DNA of 15,708 nt, taken from Flavobacterium psychrophilum (GTDB lineage: Bacteria > Bacteroidota > Bacteroidia > Flavobacteriales > Flavobacteriaceae). Position numbers and translations under genes: made by a program. Where the stretch lies: the NCBI GenBank assembly GCA_003243255.1, contig QFQM01000103.1, positions 1 through 15,708 on the forward strand, in the 5' to 3' direction. Every line of letters starts with the position of its first letter. The stretch's first letter is position 1. Positions 1 through 6,691 of the stretch are shown here, in pieces. The notes beneath the pieces were generated by a model. It saw only the letters and a program-made list of their open reading frames with translations, had not been told where the DNA came from and did not search any database.

Positions 1-515
1 CTGACGTAGACAGTTCTAAACTATATACTCAACCTGAAGAGGTTGCTTATGCATATGAAGAACTAAGCAAAGTATCTCCTCGTTTTACAGTTGCTGCTGC
101 TTTTGGTAACGTACACGGTGTATACAAACCGGGTAACGTAAAACTTACTCCTAAAATCCTTAAGAATTCTCAGGAGTATGTTCAGCAAAAATACAACCTT
201 GGCCACAATCCTGTAGATTTCGTATTCCACGGAGGATCTGGATCAACACTGGAAGAAATCAGGGAAGCTATTGGCTATGGCGTTGTAAAGATGAACATTG
301 ACACTGACCTTCAGTTTGCTTTTACAGAAGGTGTGCGTGACTATGTTGTGAAAAACGTAGAATATCTTAAAACACAAATAGGCAGCCCGGACGGACCTGA
401 GTCGCCAAACAAAAAACACTACGACCCAAGAAAATGGGTACGTGAAGGTGAACTTACTTTTAATGCAAGGCTTGAGCAGGCATTTAAAGACCTTAACAAC
501 GTAAATACACTATAG
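1..515 (+). CDS. fbaA: Class II fructose-1,6-bisphosphate aldolase, C-terminal half (5' end outside the window)
   Basis: Partial gene: the reading frame is open from the left edge (first full codon at position 3) to the TAG at 513-515, giving about 170 residues. A full-length class II aldolase has about 355, so roughly the first half is missing. The enzyme reversibly cleaves fructose-1,6-bisphosphate into dihydroxyacetone phosphate and glyceraldehyde-3-phosphate in cytosolic glycolysis and gluconeogenesis, using a divalent metal, usually zinc. Visible family motifs are LYTQPEE, FGNVHGVYKPGN (holding one metal-ligand histidine), FVFHGGSGS (another metal-ligand histidine and the phosphate-binding glycines) and VVKMNIDTDLQ. 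The tail (PNKKHYDPRKW, then ARLEQAFKDLN) matches the E. coli FbaA end almost residue for residue, so this is the FbaA-like subtype. The frame has no earlier start codon, so the internal ATG at 291 is not a gene start. accD follows after 39 nt without an evident terminator, so the two may share a transcript. Confidence 0.96.
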   Translation, partial: DVDSSKLYTQPEEVAYAYEELSKVSPRFTVAAAFGNVHGVYKPGNVKLTPKILKNSQEYVQQKYNLGHNPVDFVFHGGSGSTLEEIREAIGYGVVKMNIDTDLQFAFTEGVRDYVVKNVEYLKTQIGSPDGPESPNKKHYDPRKWVREGELTFNARLEQAFKDLNNVNTL

Positions 516-554
516 TACAACAACTGCTTGCAGTAATAAACTTAACTGAAAAAG

Positions 555-1409
555 ATGGCTTGGTTTAAAAGAACAGAAAAAGGGATAACAACACCAACCG
601 AAGACAAGAAAGATGTACCTAAAGGACTATGGTACAAGTCACCAACCGGTAAAATTGTTGATGCAGACGAACTTGCCAAAAACTTTTATGTTAGCCCTGA
701 AGACGGCTATCACGTAAGAATAGGCAGTAAGGAATACTTCAACATCCTTTTTGACGACAACGAGTTTACAGAGTTTGATAAAAACATGACTTCTAAAGAT
801 ACGCTGAAGTTTGTTGATACAAAAAAATACGGCGATCGTATAAAAGAAGCTACTGAGAAAACCAAACTTAAGGATGCTGTAAGAACTGCTGTTGGTAAAT
901 CTAAAGGAAAAGATCTTGTAGTTGCCTGTATGGACTTCGCTTTCATCGGTGGATCAATGGGTGCTGTAGTAGGTGAAAAAATCGCACGTGCTATTGATTA
1001 CTCAGTAAAAAACAAGATTCCTTTTGTAATGATCTCTAAATCAGGAGGCGCAAGGATGATGGAAGCTGCTTATTCTCTAATGCAGCTGGCAAAAACGTCG
1101 GCTAAGCTTGCACAGCTTGCAGATGCTAAAATTCCTTACATCTCGCTTTGTACCGACCCCACTACAGGAGGTACTACAGCTTCTTATGCAATGCTGGGTG
1201 ATGTAAACATCTCTGAGCCGGGAGCACTTATCGGATTTGCCGGACCACGTGTTGTAAAAGACACTACCGGAAAAGATCTTCCTGAAGGTTTCCAGACTGC
1301 TGAGTTTGTACTGGAGCATGGTTTCCTTGACTTCATTACACCTCGTAAAGAGCTTAAAGACAAAATAAACTTATACCTTGATCTTATACAAAACCAGCCT
1401 GTAAGATAA
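555..1409 (+). CDS. accD: Acetyl-CoA carboxylase carboxyltransferase subunit beta, lacking zinc-ribbon cysteines
   Basis: A 284-residue protein (E. coli AccD is 304). With AccA it forms the carboxyltransferase that moves CO2 from carboxybiotin on AccB to acetyl-CoA, making malonyl-CoA, the first committed step of fatty-acid synthesis. The crotonase-like core is intact: GGSMG (132-136), SKSGGARM (161-168), DPTTGG (201-206) and [13 protein letters not shown] (221-233), the oxyanion-hole and CoA-binding glycine segments. The N-terminal region aligns with the zinc-ribbon domain of E. coli AccD (GLWYKSPTG to [14 protein letters not shown]), but the four cysteine positions appear to be Ser29, Gly32, Ser47 and Asp50, so no zinc should bind there. 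The ATG at 555 is chosen because MAWFKR is the typical AccD start. It is closed by a terminator 5 nt after the stop. accA is not in the window. Confidence 0.96.
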   Translation: MAWFKRTEKGITTPTEDKKDVPKGLWYKSPTGKIVDADELAKNFYVSPEDGYHVRIGSKEYFNILFDDNEFTEFDKNMTSKDTLKFVDTKKYGDRIKEATEKTKLKDAVRTAVGKSKGKDLVVACMDFAFIGGSMGAVVGEKIARAIDYSVKNKIPFVMISKSGGARMMEAAYSLMQLAKTSAKLAQLADAKIPYISLCTDPTTGGTTASYAMLGDVNISEPGALIGFAGPRVVKDTTGKDLPEGFQTAEFVLEHGFLDFITPRKELKDKINLYLDLIQNQPVR

Positions 1410-1414
1410 AACAC

Positions 1415-1445
1415 AATCCCCCCTTTAACCAGGGGGATTTTTTTT
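1415..1445 (+). terminator. Rho-independent terminator after accD
   Basis: Perfect 8-bp stem AATCCCCC (1415-1422) and GGGGGATT (1432-1439) with a 9-nt loop, running into eight T residues (1438-1445). It starts 5 nt after the accD stop and separates accD (and probably fbaA) from the TPR gene. Confidence 0.92.
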
Positions 1446-1488
1446 GACGTTTTGTCCTGAAAAACAATCAGATATACCTGTTTTGTTA

Positions 1489-1505
1489 TGAAATTATAAA
1501 TTTCA
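1489..1505. promoter_or_regulatory. 17-bp palindrome upstream of the TPR regulator gene, possible operator
   Basis: TGAAATT-ATA-AATTTCA has perfect 7-bp arms with a 3-nt centre. It lies in the 188-nt gap between the accD terminator and the TPR gene start, about 95 nt upstream of the chosen ATG. Its symmetry would suit a dimeric DNA-binding protein, but in AT-rich DNA such a palindrome can arise by chance. No transcription factor can be assigned. Confidence 0.25.
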
Positions 1506-1597
1506 AAGCGCGTCAAATGTTTTTTTGAAATATTATAGTTTATTTTGCAATGCATTTCATCTTCGCCCCCGGATACAAAGAATGCTTTTTTAGACCT

Positions 1598-3451
1598 ATG
1601 AAGCAAATTTTATTCGGTATCACGGCAATGATACTCCAATGTACTTATGCACAAAACCGTGACATAAACATCCTGGAAAAAGATCGCCTGATAAGACGTG
1701 TCATGTCCTCTGAACCTGATAGCGCACGAATTCTTATTCAAGAAATACTTAATTATAAGGGCAAACTTTCAGATACTGTATATGCCAACGCTTACCTTGC
1801 ATATGCTTATTATCATCATCTGAAAAACAACACCGACTCTTCGTTATACTATTATGAGCGTGCTTTGCCCTACTCTAACAAACAAAAGTACCCTAAAATA
1901 TATGCCCGTCTGCTTCGAAATAAAGCAGGAACTTACAAAAAGAGAGGCGAAATAGAAGAATCGCTAAAAATTCTTAGCGAGGTTGAAAACATTTATTCGC
2001 AAACAAACGATGAGATTGGACTGGCAATAACCTATGGTGAAATTGCTTCCAATTATAATTTAATGCTTCGAAGCGACGAAGGAATAAATTATCTATTAAA
2101 AGCATTGTCAATTTTTGAAAAGAAAAACGACTACCTGCACAGCCTGAGTGTTAAACACAGCCTTGCCAACACTTATCTCAACGCCGGAAATTTTGAATTT
2201 GCTGCAGATTTGTACAAAGAAGTACTAATTGGATTTAAAGAACAAAATGCAGTAAAAAATTATTGTATTGCATTGCTTAACTATGGTGATTGCCTTACTC
2301 ACCTGAAAAAATACAATGAAGCTCAAAAAGCGCTTAACGACGCCTTACCAGGCTTAAAGAGATTTGATGATCAGGAAATTATCGGGTTGGTGTACTACAA
2401 AATGGGAATCATACAGGCACGATTAAATCATCTTTCTGCAGCTGAAAGTTATTACAAAATTGCATTAAAAAAAGCCCTGCCAACCCTTTCACTAAAAACA
2501 ATACCTATTGGAACCGATTACATAGATGTACTCATACGCCAAAAGAAATACAAAGAAGCCCTTGAAATAATATCACTTATTGAAAAACCGGAACTCCTGC
2601 AAAAAGCAAATGTATATGACCTTATGCTGTTTGAAACGCAAAAAGCAAAAGTCTACGAAAAAACAGACAGCGACGAAAAAGCCCTTTTATCCATTCAGAA
2701 CAGTCTAAAATTACAGGATACCCTTAAAAAAACCGCAAACGAACTAACCACTTTAAGGCTACAGCAGGAATTTCAGAATAAATATCAGTCCAAAAAAAGT
2801 AAAACACTTGAAAATGCGAATCTGAATTTAAAAAACAAGCTCAATCGGAACAGGAAAAACATACTCCTTCCGGTCATTTGTCTCTTAATAATCCTGGCTA
2901 TTATAGCCTTAGCTTTTGTTTTTAAAACAAGAAAACGATTAAACAGGCTAAAACTTGCACAAAAAAGAAAAGAGAAATTACTTCGGGAGTATGAAGAGAC
3001 TAAAAACCTGAATGAAATGAACAAACAGGATTTGCAGGACAAAACCCAGGAACTCACATCAGGAATTGTTTCGCTAACTACACTGGAAGGCAGCATTAAC
3101 AGACTAATTATCCTTTGCAAGGAAAAACCTGAAGACTTATGCATTGATGTTATAAAAGAAGAGTTGCAATCGTTAACCAGTGAAAAGAACTACTGGTCTC
3201 TTTTCAAAAAAAGGTTTAGTGAAACCTATGCCGGCTTTCAGGAAAATCTTCAGGCACAATTTCCGGCACTAACCAAAAACGACCTTTTCTTTTGCGCCCT
3301 CCTTAAGCTGAATTTACCTTATAAAGACATGGCGGCATTGATGCAGGTAGCCCCGGAAACTATTGTTAAGAAAAAATACAGGGTTAAAAAAAAGATGAAA
3401 ATTGAAACTGAAGCTGAACTTGAAAGTATATTATTAAACACATCCTTGTAA
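1598..3451 (+). CDS. Membrane-anchored TPR protein with C-terminal LuxR/GerE-like helix-turn-helix
   Basis: A 617-residue protein if started at the ATG at 1598. That start gives a clean signal peptide (about residues 1-19, MKQILFGITAMILQCTYAQ); the ATG at 1550 would add 16 residues with charges before it. In order: signal peptide; a helical region of tetratricopeptide-like repeats (about 60-370, with units such as ALLNYGDCLTHLKKYNEAQKA); a coiled-coil-prone stretch (380-420); one transmembrane helix (421-442, ILLPVICLLIILAIIALAF) followed by basic residues; a cytoplasmic charged coiled coil (445-490); and a helix-turn-helix (about 557-603, LTKNDLFFCALLKLNLPYKD then MAALMQVAPETIVKKKYRVKKKM). 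This architecture is common in Bacteroidota and suggests a one-piece regulator: periplasmic TPR sensor, cytoplasmic DNA-binding end. Ligand and targets are unknown. No kinase or receiver domain is present. Codon use is more A-rich than in the neighbouring housekeeping genes. Confidence 0.88.
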   Translation: MKQILFGITAMILQCTYAQNRDINILEKDRLIRRVMSSEPDSARILIQEILNYKGKLSDTVYANAYLAYAYYHHLKNNTDSSLYYYERALPYSNKQKYPKIYARLLRNKAGTYKKRGEIEESLKILSEVENIYSQTNDEIGLAITYGEIASNYNLMLRSDEGINYLLKALSIFEKKNDYLHSLSVKHSLANTYLNAGNFEFAADLYKEVLIGFKEQNAVKNYCIALLNYGDCLTHLKKYNEAQKALNDALPGLKRFDDQEIIGLVYYKMGIIQARLNHLSAAESYYKIALKKALPTLSLKTIPIGTDYIDVLIRQKKYKEALEIISLIEKPELLQKANVYDLMLFETQKAKVYEKTDSDEKALLSIQNSLKLQDTLKKTANELTTLRLQQEFQNKYQSKKSKTLENANLNLKNKLNRNRKNILLPVICLLIILAIIALAFVFKTRKRLNRLKLAQKRKEKLLREYEETKNLNEMNKQDLQDKTQELTSGIVSLTTLEGSINRLIILCKEKPEDLCIDVIKEELQSLTSEKNYWSLFKKRFSETYAGFQENLQAQFPALTKNDLFFCALLKLNLPYKDMAALMQVAPETIVKKKYRVKKKMKIETEAELESILLNTSL

Positions 3452-3562
3452 GAAAGTCCACCAGTATTACTGCTAATCATAAAAAGTGTGAAAAGCCAAT
3501 AAAAATAAGGATTGTCCGTGTTTTGTCTATATGCATTTTCTTCAGCTTTTCAAAAAACATAC

Positions 3563-3697
3563 TAGCTTTGCTAACGAAAAATAATAACATCAACATTATT
3601 ATTTTGGTTGTTGTTCATCAGCATGCAAGCATGCAAAATGGATGGCAATAAAATGCGGCACGTTACAAGTGGGGGCTTAAGGACGTGCCGTTTTTTT
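3563..3697 (+). ncRNA. Candidate small structured RNA (or structured 3' UTR of the TPR gene)
   Basis: The 248 nt between the TPR gene and the convergent permease hold no credible coding sequence. A TAGCTTTG box (3563-3570) matches the Bacteroidota -7 consensus TAnnTTTG, though no good TTTG -33 element lies 17-23 bp upstream. Just after it come three hairpins: a perfect 10-bp AT-rich inverted repeat, AAAATAATAA (3578-3587) with TTATTATTTT (3596-3605); a GCATGC-AA-GCATGC hairpin (3621-3634); and the GC-rich terminator ending at 3697. A transcript from about 3576 would be roughly 120 nt. The alternative is that this is simply the 3' end of the TPR mRNA. It matches no RNA family that I recognise. 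Confidence 0.3.
3656..3697 (+). terminator. Rho-independent terminator between the TPR gene and the permease
   Basis: Perfect 8-bp stem CGGCACGT (3656-3663) and ACGTGCCG (3683-3690), 19-nt loop, then seven T residues (3691-3697). The T tract lies on the + strand side, so it ends rightward transcription (TPR gene or a separate small RNA). On the - strand only a weak T run follows the stem, so termination of the permease transcript here is less certain. Confidence 0.85.
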
Positions 3698-3699
3698 AC

Positions 3700-4950
3700 T
3701 TACATCCCACTTCTGATTGCCTCCACCGGATCAAGTTTTGACGCAGCGATTGCTGGCAATATTCCTGATATTAATCCGATAAAAATAGCCACCCCCGTAC
3801 CAAAACATACGATTCCAAAACTCAGGACAAACTTGAATTCAATCATATTGGATAGTAAAACGACAATACCCCAAACCATTAGTATCCCTATCAGGCCTCC
3901 AAAAAGAGAAAGTATTACCGCTTCAAACAAAAACTGAAAAAGAATAAATTTGTTTTTTGCCCCAAGCGCTTTTTGTATACCTATAAGATTTGTTCGTTCC
4001 TTTACAGACACAAACATGATATTAGCAATACCAAAACCGCCCACTAAAAGCGAAAATGCACTGATACCTATACCAATCATGTTCATTGTTCCTATTATCT
4101 GATCTATAAGTTCTGTAAAACCAGAAAGTATATCAATTATAAAATTATCTGTTTCTCCTGCCTTAATACCTCGGTAATTGCGCAGTTTTTGTGACACTTC
4201 AGCCTTTACCTCTTCTCCATCCTCACCTGCTTTTGGCTTAATGATGATAATAGGTGTCATAAAGTCGTTATGATCACCATACATATTACGCAAAAAGTTT
4301 ACAGGAATAATAATCGCTGTATCATTGTTTTCGCCAAACATCCCCTGTCCCTGCTTTTCAAGTACCCCGATAACTGTAAAACGCTGCCCGTACATCCTGA
4401 ATTTTTTCTCCAGCGGATTGGCATCGCCAAAAAGCGTCTTAGCAATCTCATAACCTATAACGGCTACAGGAGTTCCTGAATTAGACTCCGACTCGTTATA
4501 AAAACGCCCATACTCAATCTTAAGGCTCTGGATATCGGCAAATTCATAAGAAACCGGCACAACATTTACATTACTGGCCGATTTGTCCTCGTATCGTGCG
4601 GTCTCGCTTTTTGTAAATATCTGGAAAGCCGCCGTCTGAACCGAACTTACATTATCTTTAATGTGTTGGTATTCATCATAGCTTACATCGGGAAACTGTT
4701 CCCTTTTCCAGCGTGGTATTTCGCTCGGACCAAAAGAGAAACGTTTAAGATACATGGTATTCTTATCGATACTGCTCATATCTTCCTTGATTTTCCTGTC
4801 CAGGGAATCAACAGCTGCCAGGATGGCTATAATAGAAAATATACCCACGGTAACACCAAGTAGCGAAAGAAAGGTACGCAGCTTGTTGTTTCTAAGGGCA
4901 TTCAGGGCAAAAGAAAGACTTTCTTTAAGTAAACGCAGATATAAAAGCAT
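3700..4950 (-). CDS. MacB/FtsX-type ABC transporter permease
   Basis: A 416-residue inner-membrane protein with the MacB layout: a cytoplasmic N-terminal helix; TM1 (about 24-45, RTFLSLLGVTVGIFSIIAIL); a large MacB-like extracytoplasmic core (about 50-285); then three C-terminal helices (about 290-312, 338-365, 375-400) forming the FtsX-like domain. Diagnostic is the stretch at 305-345 (GFGIANIMFVSVKERTNLIG, then IQKALGAKNKFILFQFLFEA), close to the family signature [22 protein letters not shown], and the C-terminal PAIAASKLDPVEAIR. Such permeases dimerise with a separate or fused LolD/MacB-type ATPase and move lipoproteins, peptides or toxic compounds by a mechanotransmission mechanism; the substrate here cannot be inferred. 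No ATPase or periplasmic adaptor gene is adjacent. The gene converges with the TPR gene and diverges from purH, so it seems monocistronic. Confidence 0.92.
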   Translation of the reverse strand: MLLYLRLLKESLSFALNALRNNKLRTFLSLLGVTVGIFSIIAILAAVDSLDRKIKEDMSSIDKNTMYLKRFSFGPSEIPRWKREQFPDVSYDEYQHIKDNVSSVQTAAFQIFTKSETARYEDKSASNVNVVPVSYEFADIQSLKIEYGRFYNESESNSGTPVAVIGYEIAKTLFGDANPLEKKFRMYGQRFTVIGVLEKQGQGMFGENNDTAIIIPVNFLRNMYGDHNDFMTPIIIIKPKAGEDGEEVKAEVSQKLRNYRGIKAGETDNFIIDILSGFTELIDQIIGTMNMIGIGISAFSLLVGGFGIANIMFVSVKERTNLIGIQKALGAKNKFILFQFLFEAVILSLFGGLIGILMVWGIVVLLSNMIEFKFVLSFGIVCFGTGVAIFIGLISGILPAIAASKLDPVEAIRSGM

Positions 4951-4998
4951 GATTGTTTTGATTGACTTCCGTAAAATTCCGCATTTTTTTTAAATGAA

Positions 4999-5047
4999 GT
5001 GAACCTAAACAAAATAAATTTTCAATTTCTTTAAATTTAGTGTTCAC
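4999..5047. repeat. Imperfect inverted repeat in the permease/purH divergent region
   Basis: GTGAACCTAAA (4999-5009) and TTTAGTGTTCAC (5036-5047) are inverted copies with one inserted base, separated by 26 nt of AT-rich sequence. The right arm ends 4 nt before the purH -33 element, and the repeat lies in the region from which the leftward permease gene must also be transcribed. It could be a paired operator for either gene; this is inference from position and symmetry only. Confidence 0.3.
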
Positions 5048-5051
5048 AGCT

Positions 5052-5083
5052 TTTGAATGTTAACGCTACAATAACTACTTTTG
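5052..5083 (+). promoter_or_regulatory. Bacteroidota-type promoter of purH
   Basis: TTTG (5052-5055) and TACTTTTG (5076-5083), separated by 20 bp, match the Bacteroidota primary sigma factor consensus (-33 TTTG, -7 TAnnTTTG). Transcription would begin near 5088-5090, about 18 nt before the purH ATG at 5107. This argues against the in-frame TTG at 5053 as a start codon, since that triplet is part of the -33 element. Confidence 0.8.
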
Positions 5084-5106
5084 CATCTTTATTTATACAT
5101 TCAAAA

Positions 5107-6630
5107 ATGAGCATCAAAAAAATTTCATCGGCACTAATTTCGGTATTTGACAAAGAGGGTCTTGAGCCTATCGTAAAAAAACTGCATGAGCAGGGCGTAA
5201 CGTTCTATTCTACAGGCGGTACAGAAGCTTTTATTAAAGACCTGGGCATACCGGTAGTACCTGTGGAAGATGTAACTTCTTATCCGTCAATCCTTGGCGG
5301 AAGGGTTAAGACTCTTCACCCAAAAGTATTTGGAGGAATCCTTAACCGTCAGGACAATCCGTCTGACGTACAACAAATGGAAGAATATAACATTCCGCAA
5401 ATCGATGTTGTAATCGTAGACCTTTACCCTTTTGAAAAAACTGTAGCTTCAGGCGCTTCTGAAGCTGACATCATAGAAAAAATTGACATTGGTGGTATTT
5501 CACTTATCCGTGCTGCTGCCAAAAACTTTAAAGACACTGTAATCGTTGCATCTGTAAACGAATATGCTGAATTCCTTGAAGTGATTACAAACAACAACGG
5601 AGGCACTACGCTTGCTGAACGTAAATCGTTTGCAACCAAAGCTTTCCATACTTCATCACACTACGACACTGCTATCTTCAACTATTTTAATGAAGACGAG
5701 ACGTTCTACAAAGAAAGCGTTAACAACGGACAGGTACTTCGTTATGGTGAAAACCCTCACCAAAAAGGTTATTTCTTTGGTGATTTCGACAAAATGTTCA
5801 CGAAACTTCACGGTAAAGAACTATCATACAACAACCTTCTTGATGTTGATGCTGCCGTTAACCTGATAGGTGAATTTAAAAACGACGGACCTACATTTGC
5901 AATTCTTAAGCATAACAATGCATGCGGACTTGCTACAAGAAACACTGTAAAAGAAGCATATCTTGACGCACTTGCAGGTGATCCTACTTCTGCTTTTGGA
6001 GGCGTACTTATATCTAACGCTAAAATTGACAAAGCTGCTGCTGACGAAATCAACAGCCTTTTCTGTGAGGTAGTTATCGCTCCTGGTTATGATGACGATG
6101 CGGTTGCGGTGCTTCAGGAAAAGAAAAACAGAATTATTCTTATCCAAAATGAAGTTGAACTACCTGCTAAACAGGTTCGTACGTGCCTTAACGGATTATT
6201 AGTTCAGGATAAAGACAATATCACTGACAATAAAGAGCACTTAACTACCGTTACTGTAACGTCACCTACTACTCAGGAAGTTGAAGATTTGCTTTTTGCT
6301 TCTAAAATTTGCAAACACACAAAATCAAACACGATCGTATTTGCAAAAAACAAACAGCTTTACGCGTCTGGAACAGGACAAACCTCACGTGTTGATGCCT
6401 TAAGGCAGGCTGTAGAAAAAGCGCAATCTTTCAATTTCGACCTAAACGGCGCTGTTATGGCCAGCGATGCATTTTTCCCATTCCCGGATTGTGTTGAGCT
6501 TGCTAAAAACGCCGGAATCACTGCGGTTATACAGCCTGGAGGTTCAATAAAAGACGAACTTAGTATTAACTACTGCAACGAAAATAATGTTGCTATGGTA
6601 TTTACCGGAACCCGTCATTTCAAACATTAA
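5107..6630 (+). CDS. purH: Bifunctional AICAR formyltransferase / IMP cyclohydrolase
   Basis: A 507-residue cytosolic enzyme (E. coli PurH 529) that performs the last two steps of de novo purine synthesis: formyl transfer from 10-formyl-tetrahydrofolate to AICAR, then ring closure to IMP. The N-terminal cyclohydrolase domain (MGS-like fold, about 1-200) shows ISVFDK (11-16), STGGTE (35-40) and GGRVKTLHPKV (64-74). The C-terminal transformylase domain shows RYGENPHQ (212-219), the catalytic Lys-His pair in KHNNACG (K268-H269), DPTSAFGG (292-299), then GTGQTSRVDAL, SDAFFPFPDCVE and IQPGGSIKD. The ATG at 5107 gives the normal family start (MSIKKISSALISVFDK); the frame extends upstream to a TTG at 5053, but that lies inside the promoter. 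mreB begins 61 nt downstream with no terminator-like hairpin between, so read-through into the shape genes is plausible. Confidence 0.97.
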   Translation: MSIKKISSALISVFDKEGLEPIVKKLHEQGVTFYSTGGTEAFIKDLGIPVVPVEDVTSYPSILGGRVKTLHPKVFGGILNRQDNPSDVQQMEEYNIPQIDVVIVDLYPFEKTVASGASEADIIEKIDIGGISLIRAAAKNFKDTVIVASVNEYAEFLEVITNNNGGTTLAERKSFATKAFHTSSHYDTAIFNYFNEDETFYKESVNNGQVLRYGENPHQKGYFFGDFDKMFTKLHGKELSYNNLLDVDAAVNLIGEFKNDGPTFAILKHNNACGLATRNTVKEAYLDALAGDPTSAFGGVLISNAKIDKAAADEINSLFCEVVIAPGYDDDAVAVLQEKKNRIILIQNEVELPAKQVRTCLNGLLVQDKDNITDNKEHLTTVTVTSPTTQEVEDLLFASKICKHTKSNTIVFAKNKQLYASGTGQTSRVDALRQAVEKAQSFNFDLNGAVMASDAFFPFPDCVELAKNAGITAVIQPGGSIKDELSINYCNENNVAMVFTGTRHFKH

Positions 6631-6636
6631 TTTTAC

Positions 6637-6644
6637 TATTTTTG
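6637..6644 (+). promoter_or_regulatory. Candidate promoter -7 box for the mreB operon
   Basis: TATTTTTG fits TAnnTTTG exactly and lies 47 nt upstream of the mreB ATG, just after the purH stop. No clear TTTG is found 17-23 bp upstream (that stretch is the end of the purH coding sequence), so the promoter may be weak or need an activator. It would let the shape genes be expressed independently of purH. Confidence 0.45.
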
Positions 6645-6691
6645 TAAGCTTAAACATTTTTTATACCAAAACCTTAATACACTAAACCAGT

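Noticed and set aside
291..515. Independent 74-residue gene starting at the ATG at 291
   Set aside because: It is the internal methionine of the aldolase motif VVKMNIDTD; the aldolase frame is open from the window edge.
523..534. ACTGC-TT-GCAGT small palindrome between fbaA and accD
   Set aside because: A five-base stem with a two-base loop and no T run; it is too small to call a terminator or operator.
1524..1547. Promoter for the TPR gene (TTTG at 1524-1527, TATTTTG at 1541-1547)
   Set aside because: The spacer is only 13 bp and the -7 box is one base short of TAnnTTTG, so it is not supported well enough to list.
1184..1606. 140-codon open frame antisense to the end of accD
   Set aside because: It runs through the accD terminator and mirrors accD codons; the protein is low in recognisable features.
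3608..3937. 109-codon + strand frame starting in the intergenic region and running into the permease gene
   Set aside because: Most of it is antisense to the permease C-terminus and it crosses a strong terminator; the upstream part is better explained as structured RNA.
5010..5017. Promoter box for the leftward permease gene (TTATTTTG on the - strand)
   Set aside because: It has one mismatch to TAnnTTTG and no acceptable TTTG at 17-23 bp; an AT-rich chance match is likely.
5053..5106. Upstream TTG start for purH adding 18 residues
   Set aside because: The TTG is inside the -33 element of the promoter, and the predicted transcript starts downstream of it; the ATG at 5107 gives the normal PurH N-terminus.
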